39,253 nucleotides of DNA from an uncultured Devosia sp. (GTDB lineage Bacteria > Pseudomonadota > Alphaproteobacteria > Rhizobiales > Devosiaceae): NCBI RefSeq assembly GCF_913055165.1, contig NZ_CAJXJS010000033.1, positions 1-39,253 of the forward strand. The letters run 5' to 3'. The stretch's first letter is position 1. The number at the start of each line of letters is the position of its first letter. Position numbers and translations under genes: made by a program. Below, one piece after another: positions 31,876-39,253 of the stretch. The notes under the pieces were generated by a model that saw only the letters and a list, made by a program, of their open reading frames with translations, was not told the origin of the DNA and did not search any database.

Positions 31876-32908
31876 TGCCTCCACCAGCTACGGCATTGAA
31901 ATCAAGGGATTGTCGAAAATATTCGGCCCCAACCCGGAACGGGTCGTCCCGCTGCTGCAGCAGGGCATGAGCAAGACCGAGATATTGAACAAGCACCAAC
32001 ACGTGCTCGGCCTGAACAATATCAATATTTCCATGCCCGCCGGGTGCATCCAGGTGATCATGGGGCTTTCCGGGTCCGGCAAGTCGACGCTGATCCGGCA
32101 CATCAATCGGTTGATCGACCCCAGTGTGGGCGAAGTGCTCGTCGCTGGCGTCGACGTGGTCAAGATGTCGCAAACTGAACTCCGGGAGTTCCGGCGGCAC
32201 AAGACGGCCATGGTCTTCCAGAAGTTCGGTCTACTTCCCCACCGCAATGTTCTGGAGAACACCGTATTCGGTCTTGAACTGCAGGGCGTGCCCAGGGCCC
32301 GGCAACTGGAAGCGGCGAACCACTGGTTGGACCGCGTGGGTCTCAAAGGCTTTGAAGACCGCTACCCCAATCAATTGTCGGGCGGCATGCAGCAGCGGGT
32401 CGGGCTTGCGCGCGCCCTGGCCAATGACGCGCCGATATTGCTCATGGACGAGGCCTTCTCGGCCTTGGATCCGCTCATCCGCGTGGACATGCAGACCATC
32501 CTTCTCGACCTGCAGAAGGAGATCAAAAAGACGATCGTCTTCATCACCCATGATCTGGACGAGGCCTTGCGGTTGGGCGATCGCATCGCCATTCTGCGCG
32601 ATGGCGAAGTCGTCCAGCAAGGCACCGGCCAGGAGATCGTGCTCAATCCCGCTGACGACTACATCATGGAATTTGTGCGGCACGTGAACCGCGGCAAGGT
32701 TCTGCAGGTCAAGACCGTCATGGAGCCCCTGGGCGACCCCGCCAGCCATGCCGATGGCGTCGAAATGGCGGGCGGCACCTTGCTCGAGCAGGCCGTTTCC
32801 AACCTGCTTGCGGCCAACAAGACCACGCTTATTGTCACTGGAGACCAGGGCAAGCCGGTGGGAACCGTATCGCTCAACCAACTGATCGGAGCCATGGTTT
32901 CACCGTGA
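31868..32908 (+). CDS. Glycine betaine/choline-type ABC transporter ATPase
   Basis: A 346-residue ATP-binding subunit of the ProV/OpuAA class. Walker A is G66-L-S-G-S-G-K-S-T74, the Q-loop is VFQKFGLLPHRNV, the signature is LSGGMQQRVGLARAL, and Walker B is ILLMDEAFSALD followed by FITHDLDEALRLGDR. After the ATPase core a C-terminal extension of about 75 residues (from about 270) ends TLIVTGDQGKPVGTVSLNQLIGAMVSP, resembling half of a CBS regulatory module as in osmoprotectant transporters. The long N-terminal segment before Walker A (PLLQQGMSKTEILNKHQHVLGL) is typical of this class. Starts inside the end of the permease gene. Confidence 0.95.
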   Translation: MNDASTSYGIEIKGLSKIFGPNPERVVPLLQQGMSKTEILNKHQHVLGLNNINISMPAGCIQVIMGLSGSGKSTLIRHINRLIDPSVGEVLVAGVDVVKMSQTELREFRRHKTAMVFQKFGLLPHRNVLENTVFGLELQGVPRARQLEAANHWLDRVGLKGFEDRYPNQLSGGMQQRVGLARALANDAPILLMDEAFSALDPLIRVDMQTILLDLQKEIKKTIVFITHDLDEALRLGDRIAILRDGEVVQQGTGQEIVLNPADDYIMEFVRHVNRGKVLQVKTVMEPLGDPASHADGVEMAGGTLLEQAVSNLLAANKTTLIVTGDQGKPVGTVSLNQLIGAMVSP

Positions 32909-32966
32909 ACGCACGTCTATGCGCACCGCTGCGGCGCTACCTCCCACTGGCCAGAGGGGCATGATC

Positions 32967-34628
32967 ATGTCGGACAACGCGCTGCCCGAACGCGAAAGCA
33001 TGGAATTCGACGTGGTTGTCGTCGGCGCCGGGCCTGCCGGGCTCGCCGCCGCCATTCGCCTCAAGCAGATCGCGCCGGACCTGTCCGTGGTCGTGCTGGA
33101 AAAGGCGGCCGAAGTGGGCGCCCATATCCTGTCGGGTGCGGTCGTTGATCCGGTCGGCATCGACAGTTTGTTGCCCGGCTGGCGTGACGAAGCCGATCAC
33201 CCCTTCAAGGTGCCGGTGACCGACGACCAGTTCCTGGTTCTCGGCCGTTCGGGCTCCCTGCGCATTCCCAATTTCCTGATGCCGCCATTGATGAACAATC
33301 ATGGCAACTTCATCGTGTCGCTAGGCAATGTCTGCCGCTGGCTGGCAGCCAAGGCCGAGACACTCGGCGTCGACATTTATCCCGGCTTTGCGGCCAGCGA
33401 ATTGCTCTACGATGACGAGGGTGCCGTCATCGGCGTGGCCACCGGAGACATGGGTATCGGCAAGGATGGCCAGCCGGGCCCCAACTATACGCGTGGCATG
33501 GCCCTCATGGCCAAATATGTGCTGATCGGCGAGGGCGCGCGCGGCTCGCTGGCCAAGCAACTCATCGAACGGTTTGGTCTCGACAAGGGGCGTCAGCCAC
33601 AGAAATTCGGCATTGGCCTCAAGGAACTCTGGGAGGTGCAGCCCGAAAAGCACCGGCAGGGCCTGGTGCAGCATTCCTTCGGCTGGCCTTTGGACACTCG
33701 CACGGGCGGCGGCTCCTTCCTCTACCATCTTGAGGACAATCTCGTGGCGGTCGGCTTTGTGGTCCACCTCGACTACACCAATCCCTACCTTTCGCCCTTC
33801 GAGGAGTTTCAGCGTTTCAAGACGCATCCCGCCATCCGTGAGACATTCGCGGGAGGAAAGCGTCTGTCCTATGGCGCGCGCGCCATTACCGAGGGCGGTT
33901 ATCAGTCCGTTCCAAAATTCTCATTCCCCGGCGGCGCCCTGTTGGGTTGCGCTGCGGGTCTGGTGAACGTTCCGCGTATCAAGGGCAGCCATAACGCGGT
34001 CCTCTCGGGCATGCTGGCGGCCGAGAAAGTCGCCGAGGCCATCGGTGAGGGCAGGGCCCATGACGAGCCGGCAGCGATTGAGCAGGCCTGGCGTGACGGC
34101 CCGATCGGCCAGGACCTCAAAAAGGTCCGGAACGTCAAGCCCCTGTGGTCCAGGTTCGGCACCATAATGGGTGTCGGGCTGGGTGGCCTGGATATGTGGA
34201 TGAACCAGTTGTTCGGCGTCTCCCTGTTCGGCACCCAGCGCCATCCCAAGACCGATGCGGGGGCACTGCGCCCTGCCAGGGACTGCACCAAAATCGACTA
34301 TCCCAAGCCGGATGGCGAACTCACCTTCGACCGTCTCTCCTCGGTCTTCCTGTCGGGCACAAACCATGCCGAAGACCAGCCGGTACATTTGCATTTGCGC
34401 GACCCGGCGCTGCAGAAGACGTCGGAACTGGAGGTCTATGCTGGTCCCTCCACCCGGTACTGCCCCGCGGGCGTCTACGAGTGGACAGAGGTAGAGGGAA
34501 AGCAGACCTTCGTCATCAACGCGCAGAACTGTGTCCACTGCAAGACTTGCGACATCAAGGATCCCAACGCCAATATCGATTGGAGACCTCCTCAGGGAGG
34601 AGAGGGGCCAATATACGCCAATATGTAG
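32967..34628 (+). CDS. Electron transfer flavoprotein-ubiquinone oxidoreductase
   Basis: A 553-residue membrane-associated enzyme (ETF-QO) that takes electrons from reduced ETF and passes them to ubiquinone. FAD loop G20-A-G22-P-A-G25; AHILSGAVVDPVGIDSLLPGW follows. The C-terminal ferredoxin-like domain carries the [4Fe-4S] ligands Cys499, Cys522, Cys525 and Cys528 (YCPAG; NCVHCKTC) and ends DPNANIDWRPPQGGEGPIYANM, the family's classic tail. Of three possible ATGs I chose 32967, seven bases after GAGGGG; 32961 would leave one base. It is 58 bases after the transporter ATPase on the same strand. Its presence completes the electron path from dimethylglycine dehydrogenase through EtfAB to the respiratory chain. 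Confidence 0.96.
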   Translation: MSDNALPERESMEFDVVVVGAGPAGLAAAIRLKQIAPDLSVVVLEKAAEVGAHILSGAVVDPVGIDSLLPGWRDEADHPFKVPVTDDQFLVLGRSGSLRIPNFLMPPLMNNHGNFIVSLGNVCRWLAAKAETLGVDIYPGFAASELLYDDEGAVIGVATGDMGIGKDGQPGPNYTRGMALMAKYVLIGEGARGSLAKQLIERFGLDKGRQPQKFGIGLKELWEVQPEKHRQGLVQHSFGWPLDTRTGGGSFLYHLEDNLVAVGFVVHLDYTNPYLSPFEEFQRFKTHPAIRETFAGGKRLSYGARAITEGGYQSVPKFSFPGGALLGCAAGLVNVPRIKGSHNAVLSGMLAAEKVAEAIGEGRAHDEPAAIEQAWRDGPIGQDLKKVRNVKPLWSRFGTIMGVGLGGLDMWMNQLFGVSLFGTQRHPKTDAGALRPARDCTKIDYPKPDGELTFDRLSSVFLSGTNHAEDQPVHLHLRDPALQKTSELEVYAGPSTRYCPAGVYEWTEVEGKQTFVINAQNCVHCKTCDIKDPNANIDWRPPQGGEGPIYANM

Positions 34629-34775
34629 CGGCGGCGGGAGTGAGGCCGAACCAGAAGGCGGACGCTAGGGACGAAATCCGAACCGGAAAACCGCCAGGTC
34701 TGAGGATATTTGTGCCAAGTTGAGCCTTGCGGCCTATGAACGGGGTCCGCGGAGGAATGTGGGAGGAATGGCGGC

Positions 34776-35255
34776 ATGACGCTGCAAATGCGTGCCGGCG
34801 ACATCGCGACAAGGGTCGAGGCGATCCTCGCCGAACTGGCGGGGCTTGAAGGCCCGCTCCTGCCCATTTTGCATGAGGTTCAGGCAACGTTCGGCCATAT
34901 CCCGTCCGAGGCCCTGCCCATGATTGCCGAGGCCCTCAATATCTCGAACGCCGAGATCCATGGCGTCGTCACCTTCTACCATGATTTTCGGCAGGAGCCT
35001 GCCGGCCGGCATGTCCTGAAGCTGTGCCGTGCAGAGGCCTGCCAATCGATGGGTTCGGACCTGACAGCCAAACGGTTGCAGGCCCTTTTGGGGACACAGA
35101 TCGGAGAAACCAGTCCTGACGGTGCCGTAACCATCGAGGCGGTCTATTGCCTTGGGCTGTGTTCCTGCGCCCCGGCCGCCCTGCTGGACGGCGTGCCGCT
35201 GGGCCGGCTCGACGACGAAAAGATCATCGGCATTCTCGAAAAGGTGCGGGCATGA
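34776..35255 (+). CDS. fdsG: NAD-dependent formate dehydrogenase gamma subunit (NuoE-like)
   Basis: A 159-residue thioredoxin-fold protein holding one [2Fe-2S] cluster, homologous to NuoE. Ligands: Cys84, Cys89, Cys125 and Cys129 (LCRAEAC; YCLGLC). It belongs to the FdsGBA-type soluble formate dehydrogenase that oxidises formate to CO2 with NAD. GGAGGAATGG lies before the ATG. The 147 bases between the ETF-QO gene and this start show no clear promoter to me, though two GGAGGAATG motifs occur. It overlaps fdsB by the ATGA sequence. Confidence 0.93.
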   Translation: MTLQMRAGDIATRVEAILAELAGLEGPLLPILHEVQATFGHIPSEALPMIAEALNISNAEIHGVVTFYHDFRQEPAGRHVLKLCRAEACQSMGSDLTAKRLQALLGTQIGETSPDGAVTIEAVYCLGLCSCAPAALLDGVPLGRLDDEKIIGILEKVRA

Positions 35256-36805
35256 GCACCACCACGATTTTCGTGCCCCGGGACGCAGCAGCGCTGGCCT
35301 TGGGCGCAGACGCAGTTGAGCGCGCCATCGCTGGGCAGATCGCGGCGCGCGGGCTCTCGGCAAAAATCGTGCGCAACGGCTCGCGCGGTCTGCACTGGCT
35401 CGAACCTCTGGTGGAGGTCGATGTCGCCGGCACGCGGATGGCCTATGGACCGGTCGCGGCCGCGGACGTTCCTTCGCTCTTTGACGCTGGCTTTCTCGAT
35501 GGCAAGACGCATCCGCTCGCCCTTGGCCCAACCGAAGCCATTCCTTTTCTCGCCCGGCAGACGCGCCTGACCTTTGCACGTTGCGGCATCATCGATCCGC
35601 TCTCGCTGGACGACTACCGCGCTCATGACGGCTTCAAGGGGCTGGAACGGGCCATTTCCATGGCGCCGGCCGAGATCGTGCGCGAAGTAACAGAGTCCGG
35701 CCTGCGCGGGCGTGGCGGCGCCGGCTTCCCCACCGGGATCAAGTGGAACACCGTGGCAGGCGCAGAGGCCGATCGCAAATATGTCGTCTGCAATGCAGAT
35801 GAGGGCGATAGCGGCACCTTTGCCGACCGCATGATCATGGAAGGCGACCCCTTCGTTCTGATCGAGGGCATGGCCATTGCCGGGCTCGCTGTCGGCGCCA
35901 CCAAGGGCTACATCTATATTCGCTCCGAATACCCCCATGCCGTGGCCACCATGCGCGCCGCCATCGACCTTGCGCGCAGTGCCGGCGTTCTGGGGCGATC
36001 GGTGCTGGGCTCCGGCCACACGTTCGATATCGAGGTGCGCGTTGGCGCCGGCGCCTATGTGTGCGGTGAAGAAACGGCGCTGCTCAATAGTCTCGAGGGC
36101 AAAAGGGGCATTGTGCGTGCCAAGCCACCCTTGCCGGCACTCAACGGCTTGTTCGGCAAGCCCACAGTGGTCAACAATGTCATCTCGCTGGCCTCCGTCC
36201 CGGTGATCCTCCACAAGGGGGCGGCCCACTACCAGCATTTCGGCCTGGGCCGCTCACGCGGAACCATCCCGATCCAGATTGCCGGCAATTGCCGCCATAC
36301 GGGGCTGTTCGAAGTTGGCTTCGGGCTGACGCTTCGGGAGATCGTCGACGACATTGGCGGCGGCACCGCTTCCGGCAGGCCGATAAAGGCCGTGCAGGTG
36401 GGCGGTCCCCTGGGCGCCTATTTTCCGCCCCAGCTCTTTGATACGGTCTTTGACTATGAAGCCTTCGCGGCGAGGGATGGACTGGTGGGTCATGCCGGCA
36501 TCACCGTGTTCGACGACAGTGCCGACATGCTTCAGATGGCACGCTTCGCCATGGAGTTCTGCGCCATCGAGAGCTGCGGCAAGTGTACGCCCTGCCGTAT
36601 CGGCTCGACCCGCGGGGTCGAAACGCTGGACAAGATCGCCCGCGGGATCGATCGCGAGAAAAACCTCGAACTGGTGGCAGACCTCTGCAACACTATGAAA
36701 TTCGGTTCGCTATGCGCCTTGGGCGGCTTTGCACCCTATCCCGTGATGAGCGCCATCACGCATTTTCCGGATGACTTCACCCCGGCCCGCTCCGCGACCG
36801 AATAG
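35252..36805 (+). CDS. fdsB: NAD-dependent formate dehydrogenase beta subunit (NuoF-like)
   Basis: A 517-residue diaphorase subunit with a NuoE-like N-terminal extension (about 1-110) and a NuoF core. The NADH/FMN site has GLRGRGGAGFPTGIKW (about 150-165) and NADEGDSGTFADR. The [4Fe-4S] ligands are Cys442, Cys445, Cys448 (SCGKCTPCRIG) and Cys488 (LCALGG). It passes formate-derived electrons to NAD. ATG overlaps the fdsG stop; 12 bases separate its end from fdsA, with AGGAG between. Gene order G-B-A matches Cupriavidus and Rhodobacter enzymes. Confidence 0.95.
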   Translation: MSTTTIFVPRDAAALALGADAVERAIAGQIAARGLSAKIVRNGSRGLHWLEPLVEVDVAGTRMAYGPVAAADVPSLFDAGFLDGKTHPLALGPTEAIPFLARQTRLTFARCGIIDPLSLDDYRAHDGFKGLERAISMAPAEIVREVTESGLRGRGGAGFPTGIKWNTVAGAEADRKYVVCNADEGDSGTFADRMIMEGDPFVLIEGMAIAGLAVGATKGYIYIRSEYPHAVATMRAAIDLARSAGVLGRSVLGSGHTFDIEVRVGAGAYVCGEETALLNSLEGKRGIVRAKPPLPALNGLFGKPTVVNNVISLASVPVILHKGAAHYQHFGLGRSRGTIPIQIAGNCRHTGLFEVGFGLTLREIVDDIGGGTASGRPIKAVQVGGPLGAYFPPQLFDTVFDYEAFAARDGLVGHAGITVFDDSADMLQMARFAMEFCAIESCGKCTPCRIGSTRGVETLDKIARGIDREKNLELVADLCNTMKFGSLCALGGFAPYPVMSAITHFPDDFTPARSATE

Positions 36806-36817
36806 GAGATACGAACC

Positions 36818-39253
36818 ATGGCTCTCGTCAAGGAAATCGACTTCGGCACCCCGGCCTCCACTGCGGAAAAGACCGTGTCCCTCTCGATCGATGGCTTCAT
36901 CGTCAGTGTCCCGGAGGGAACCTCGGTCATGCGCGCGGCCATGGATGCGGGCATATCGGTGCCGAAGCTTTGCGCTACCGACATGCTCGACGCCTTCGGT
37001 TCGTGCCGCCTCTGCCTGGTCGAGATAGAGGGTCGCAACGGCACGCCGGCCTCCTGCACCACGCTGGTCAGCGAGGGCATGGTTGTCCGGACGCAGACCG
37101 AAAAGCTCAAAACCCTGCGCAAGGGGGTCATGGAGCTCTACATCTCCGACCACCCGCTCGATTGCCTGACCTGCGCAGCCAATGGCGATTGCGAGCTTCA
37201 GACCCAGGCGGGCGCCGTCGGCCTGCGCGATGTGCGCTATGGCTATGATGGCGACAACCACGTCCAGGCCAAGCGGGGTGACGAGAGCAATTTCCGCTAC
37301 ATGGCCAAGGACGAGTCCAACCCCTATTTCACCTATGATCCTTCCAAATGCATTGTCTGCTCGCGCTGCGTACGGGCTTGCGAGGAAGTGCAGGGCACCT
37401 TCGCGCTGACCATCGAAGGACGCGGCTTTGACAGCCGGGTCTCCGCGGGTATGCACCAGTCGTTTCTGGAGAGCGACTGCGTCTCCTGCGGGGCCTGCGT
37501 CCAGGCCTGCCCAACGGCAACCCTGACCGAAAAGTCTGTCATCGAGATCGGCCAGCCCGAGCACTCCGTCATCACCACTTGCGCCTATTGCGGGGTAGGG
37601 TGCTCGTTCAAGGCCGAGATGCGGGGTGACGAGGTCGTCCGCATGGTGCCCTGGAAGGACGGCAAGGCCAACCGGGGGCATTCCTGCGTCAAGGGCCGGT
37701 TTGCCTGGGGCTATACCACCCACCAGGACCGCATCCTCAATCCCATGGTGCGCGAGAAGATCACCGATCCATGGCGCGAGGTCAGCTGGGACGAAGCCAT
37801 CACCCATATTGCCAGCGAGTTCCGGCGGATTCAGAGCACCTATGGCAAAGGGTCGGTCGGGGGTATCACCTCCTCGCGCTGCACCAATGAGGAGACCTAT
37901 CTGGTCCAGAAACTGGTGCGTCAGGGCTTTGGCAACAACAATGTCGATACTTGCGCCCGCGTCTGCCATTCTCCCACTGGCTACGGATTGGGCCAGGCTT
38001 TCGGGACGTCTGCGGGCACCCAGGACTTCGACTCAGTTGAGCATACCGACGTGGTGCTCGTCATCGGCGCCAACCCCGCCGCCGCCCACCCGGTCTTTGC
38101 CTCCCGGCTCAAGAAGCGCTTGCGGTCTGGCGCCCGGCTGATCGTTGTCGATCCCCGGCGCACCGAAACAGTCCGCTCTCCCCATGTCGAGGCCGATTTC
38201 CACCTGGCGCTGCAGCCCGGCACCAATGTGGCCGTGCTGACCGCGCTGGCCCATGTCATCGTCACCGAAGGCCTGTTCGACGAGGCCTTCATCCGCGAGC
38301 GCTGCGACTGGTCCGAATTCGAGGACTATGCCGCCTTCGTTTCCGATCCGCGCCACAGCCCCGAAACGAGCGAAGCCCTGACAGGCGTGCCGGCGGATCT
38401 CGTGCGCGGCGCTGCTCGTCTGTATGCCCGCGGTGGCAATGGATCGATCTATTATGGCCTGGGTGTCACCGAGCACAGCCAGGGTTCCACCACCGTGATG
38501 GCGATCGCCAATCTCGCCATGCTGACCGGCAATATCGGCCGCCCCGGCGTCGGCGTTAATCCCCTGCGCGGGCAGAACAATGTGCAGGGCTCATGCGATA
38601 TGGGCTCCTTCCCTCATGAATTGCCCGGCTATCGCCATGTGTCGGGCGATGCTGCGCGGGAAACCTTCGAAATGCTCTGGGGCGTCAAGCTCGACCCCGA
38701 GCCGGGCCTGCGCATCCCCAACATGTTCGACGCCGCCATCGAAGGCAGCTTCAAGGCACTCTATGTCCAGGGCGAGGATATCCTTCAGTCCGATCCCAAC
38801 ACCAAACATGTCTCGGCCAGCCTTGCCGCCATGGAATGCGTGGTGGTCCACGACCTGTTCCTCAACGAGACCGCCAACTACGCTCATGTGTTCCTGCCCG
38901 GCTCGACCTTCCTCGAAAAGGACGGCACCTTCACCAATGCCGAGCGCCGCATCAACCGGGTGCGCAAGGTCATGGCGCCGCGCAATGGCTATGCGGATTG
39001 GGAAGTCACCCAGAAGATTGCCCAGGCCATGGGGCTCGCCTGGAACTATAGCCACCCCTCCCAGATCATGGACGAGATCGCCCGGGCCACGCCGAGTTTC
39101 GCAGGCGTCTCCTATGAGCGCCTCGATGCGCTGGGGTCGGTCCAATGGCCCTGCAATGATGCGGCGCCGGAGGGGACACCCGTCATGCATATGGACGGTT
39201 TCGTACGCGGACGCGGCAAATTTGTGCGCACCGAATATGTGCCGACCGATGAG
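36818..39253 (+). CDS. fdsA: NAD-dependent formate dehydrogenase alpha subunit (partial, runs off the window)
   Basis: The first 812 codons of the catalytic subunit, about 85-90% of the usual 940-960. Clusters in order: [2Fe-2S] Cys52, Cys63, Cys66, Cys80; His112-x3-Cys116-x2-Cys119-x5-Cys125; two 4Fe ferredoxin motifs (CIVCSRCVRAC and CVSCGACVQAC); and the catalytic-domain cluster CAYCGVGC. The metal ligand is Cys383 in TCARVCHSPTG; it is encoded by TGC, so this is not a selenoprotein. Residues NPAAAHPVFASR and GQNNVQGSCDMG bind the bis-molybdopterin cofactor. Molybdenum versus tungsten cannot be told. fdsC (FdhD-like sulfur transferase) and fdsD usually follow and would lie beyond the window. 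Confidence 0.96.
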   Translation, partial: MALVKEIDFGTPASTAEKTVSLSIDGFIVSVPEGTSVMRAAMDAGISVPKLCATDMLDAFGSCRLCLVEIEGRNGTPASCTTLVSEGMVVRTQTEKLKTLRKGVMELYISDHPLDCLTCAANGDCELQTQAGAVGLRDVRYGYDGDNHVQAKRGDESNFRYMAKDESNPYFTYDPSKCIVCSRCVRACEEVQGTFALTIEGRGFDSRVSAGMHQSFLESDCVSCGACVQACPTATLTEKSVIEIGQPEHSVITTCAYCGVGCSFKAEMRGDEVVRMVPWKDGKANRGHSCVKGRFAWGYTTHQDRILNPMVREKITDPWREVSWDEAITHIASEFRRIQSTYGKGSVGGITSSRCTNEETYLVQKLVRQGFGNNNVDTCARVCHSPTGYGLGQAFGTSAGTQDFDSVEHTDVVLVIGANPAAAHPVFASRLKKRLRSGARLIVVDPRRTETVRSPHVEADFHLALQPGTNVAVLTALAHVIVTEGLFDEAFIRERCDWSEFEDYAAFVSDPRHSPETSEALTGVPADLVRGAARLYARGGNGSIYYGLGVTEHSQGSTTVMAIANLAMLTGNIGRPGVGVNPLRGQNNVQGSCDMGSFPHELPGYRHVSGDAARETFEMLWGVKLDPEPGLRIPNMFDAAIEGSFKALYVQGEDILQSDPNTKHVSASLAAMECVVVHDLFLNETANYAHVFLPGSTFLEKDGTFTNAERRINRVRKVMAPRNGYADWEVTQKIAQAMGLAWNYSHPSQIMDEIARATPSFAGVSYERLDALGSVQWPCNDAAPEGTPVMHMDGFVRGRGKFVRTEYVPTDE

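Noticed and set aside
37964..37966. Possible selenocysteine at the formate dehydrogenase active site
   Set aside because: The codon is TGC (Cys383), not TGA.
1..39253. CRISPR arrays, insertion sequences, phage or attachment sites
   Set aside because: No regularly spaced repeats, transposase or integrase frames, or flanking duplications were noticed on either strand.

Overview
The window reads as a high-GC alphaproteobacterial chromosome, most likely a Hyphomicrobiales member. A Devosia-like relative is my guess from overall protein style and was not tested. Genes are tightly packed, with several ATGA stop/start overlaps. I see no insertion sequence, phage gene, CRISPR array, tRNA or rRNA.

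Positions 1-7034 are a mixed accessory region. It holds a partial EamA-type exporter, a WrbA-like quinone reductase, two LysR regulators, a divergent quinone-reductase-type dehydrogenase whose ribosome site lies in a hairpin, two tandem DUF4386 membrane proteins, and a lone UDP-glucuronate-epimerase-like gene.

Positions 7289-39253 form an almost uninterrupted island for glycine betaine demethylation and complete handling of the released one-carbon units. A minus-strand cluster (13448 down to 7289) reads etfB-etfA-purU-folD-dimethylglycine dehydrogenase. A GlxA/AraC-type regulator sits next to it and points the other way. A plus-strand cluster follows: soxB-soxD-soxA-soxG (tetrameric sarcosine oxidase), glyA, sdaA, glutathione-independent formaldehyde dehydrogenase, folC and a YbaK/ProX deacylase. 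Next come a GbdR-like GlxA/AraC regulator (minus) and the divergent gbcA-gbcB Rieske monooxygenase pair. After a 650-base structured gap come a three-gene quaternary-amine ABC transporter, ETF-ubiquinone oxidoreductase, and an NAD-linked formate dehydrogenase (fdsG-fdsB-fdsA, the last cut by the window end).

Together the genes support this route: import of betaine (or a similar amine); GbcAB to dimethylglycine plus formaldehyde; dimethylglycine dehydrogenase to sarcosine; sarcosine oxidase to glycine; GlyA to serine; SdaA to pyruvate and ammonia. Methyl groups leave as formaldehyde (to FdhA, then formate) or methylene-tetrahydrofolate (to FolD, then PurU, then formate), and formate goes to FdsGBA giving CO2 and NADH. 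Flavin electrons from dimethylglycine dehydrogenase can pass through EtfAB and ETF-QO to the quinone pool. FolC would maintain the polyglutamylated folate pool. The enzymes are established families; their working as one unit is inference from gene order.

The less expected signals are in RNA and operators: hairpins that bury the ribosome sites of the 3338 gene and of soxB, a run of stem-loops before the transporter that looks like an unannotated small RNA, a possible two-state leader before the binding-protein gene, and repeat/palindrome sites between gbcA and its regulator.
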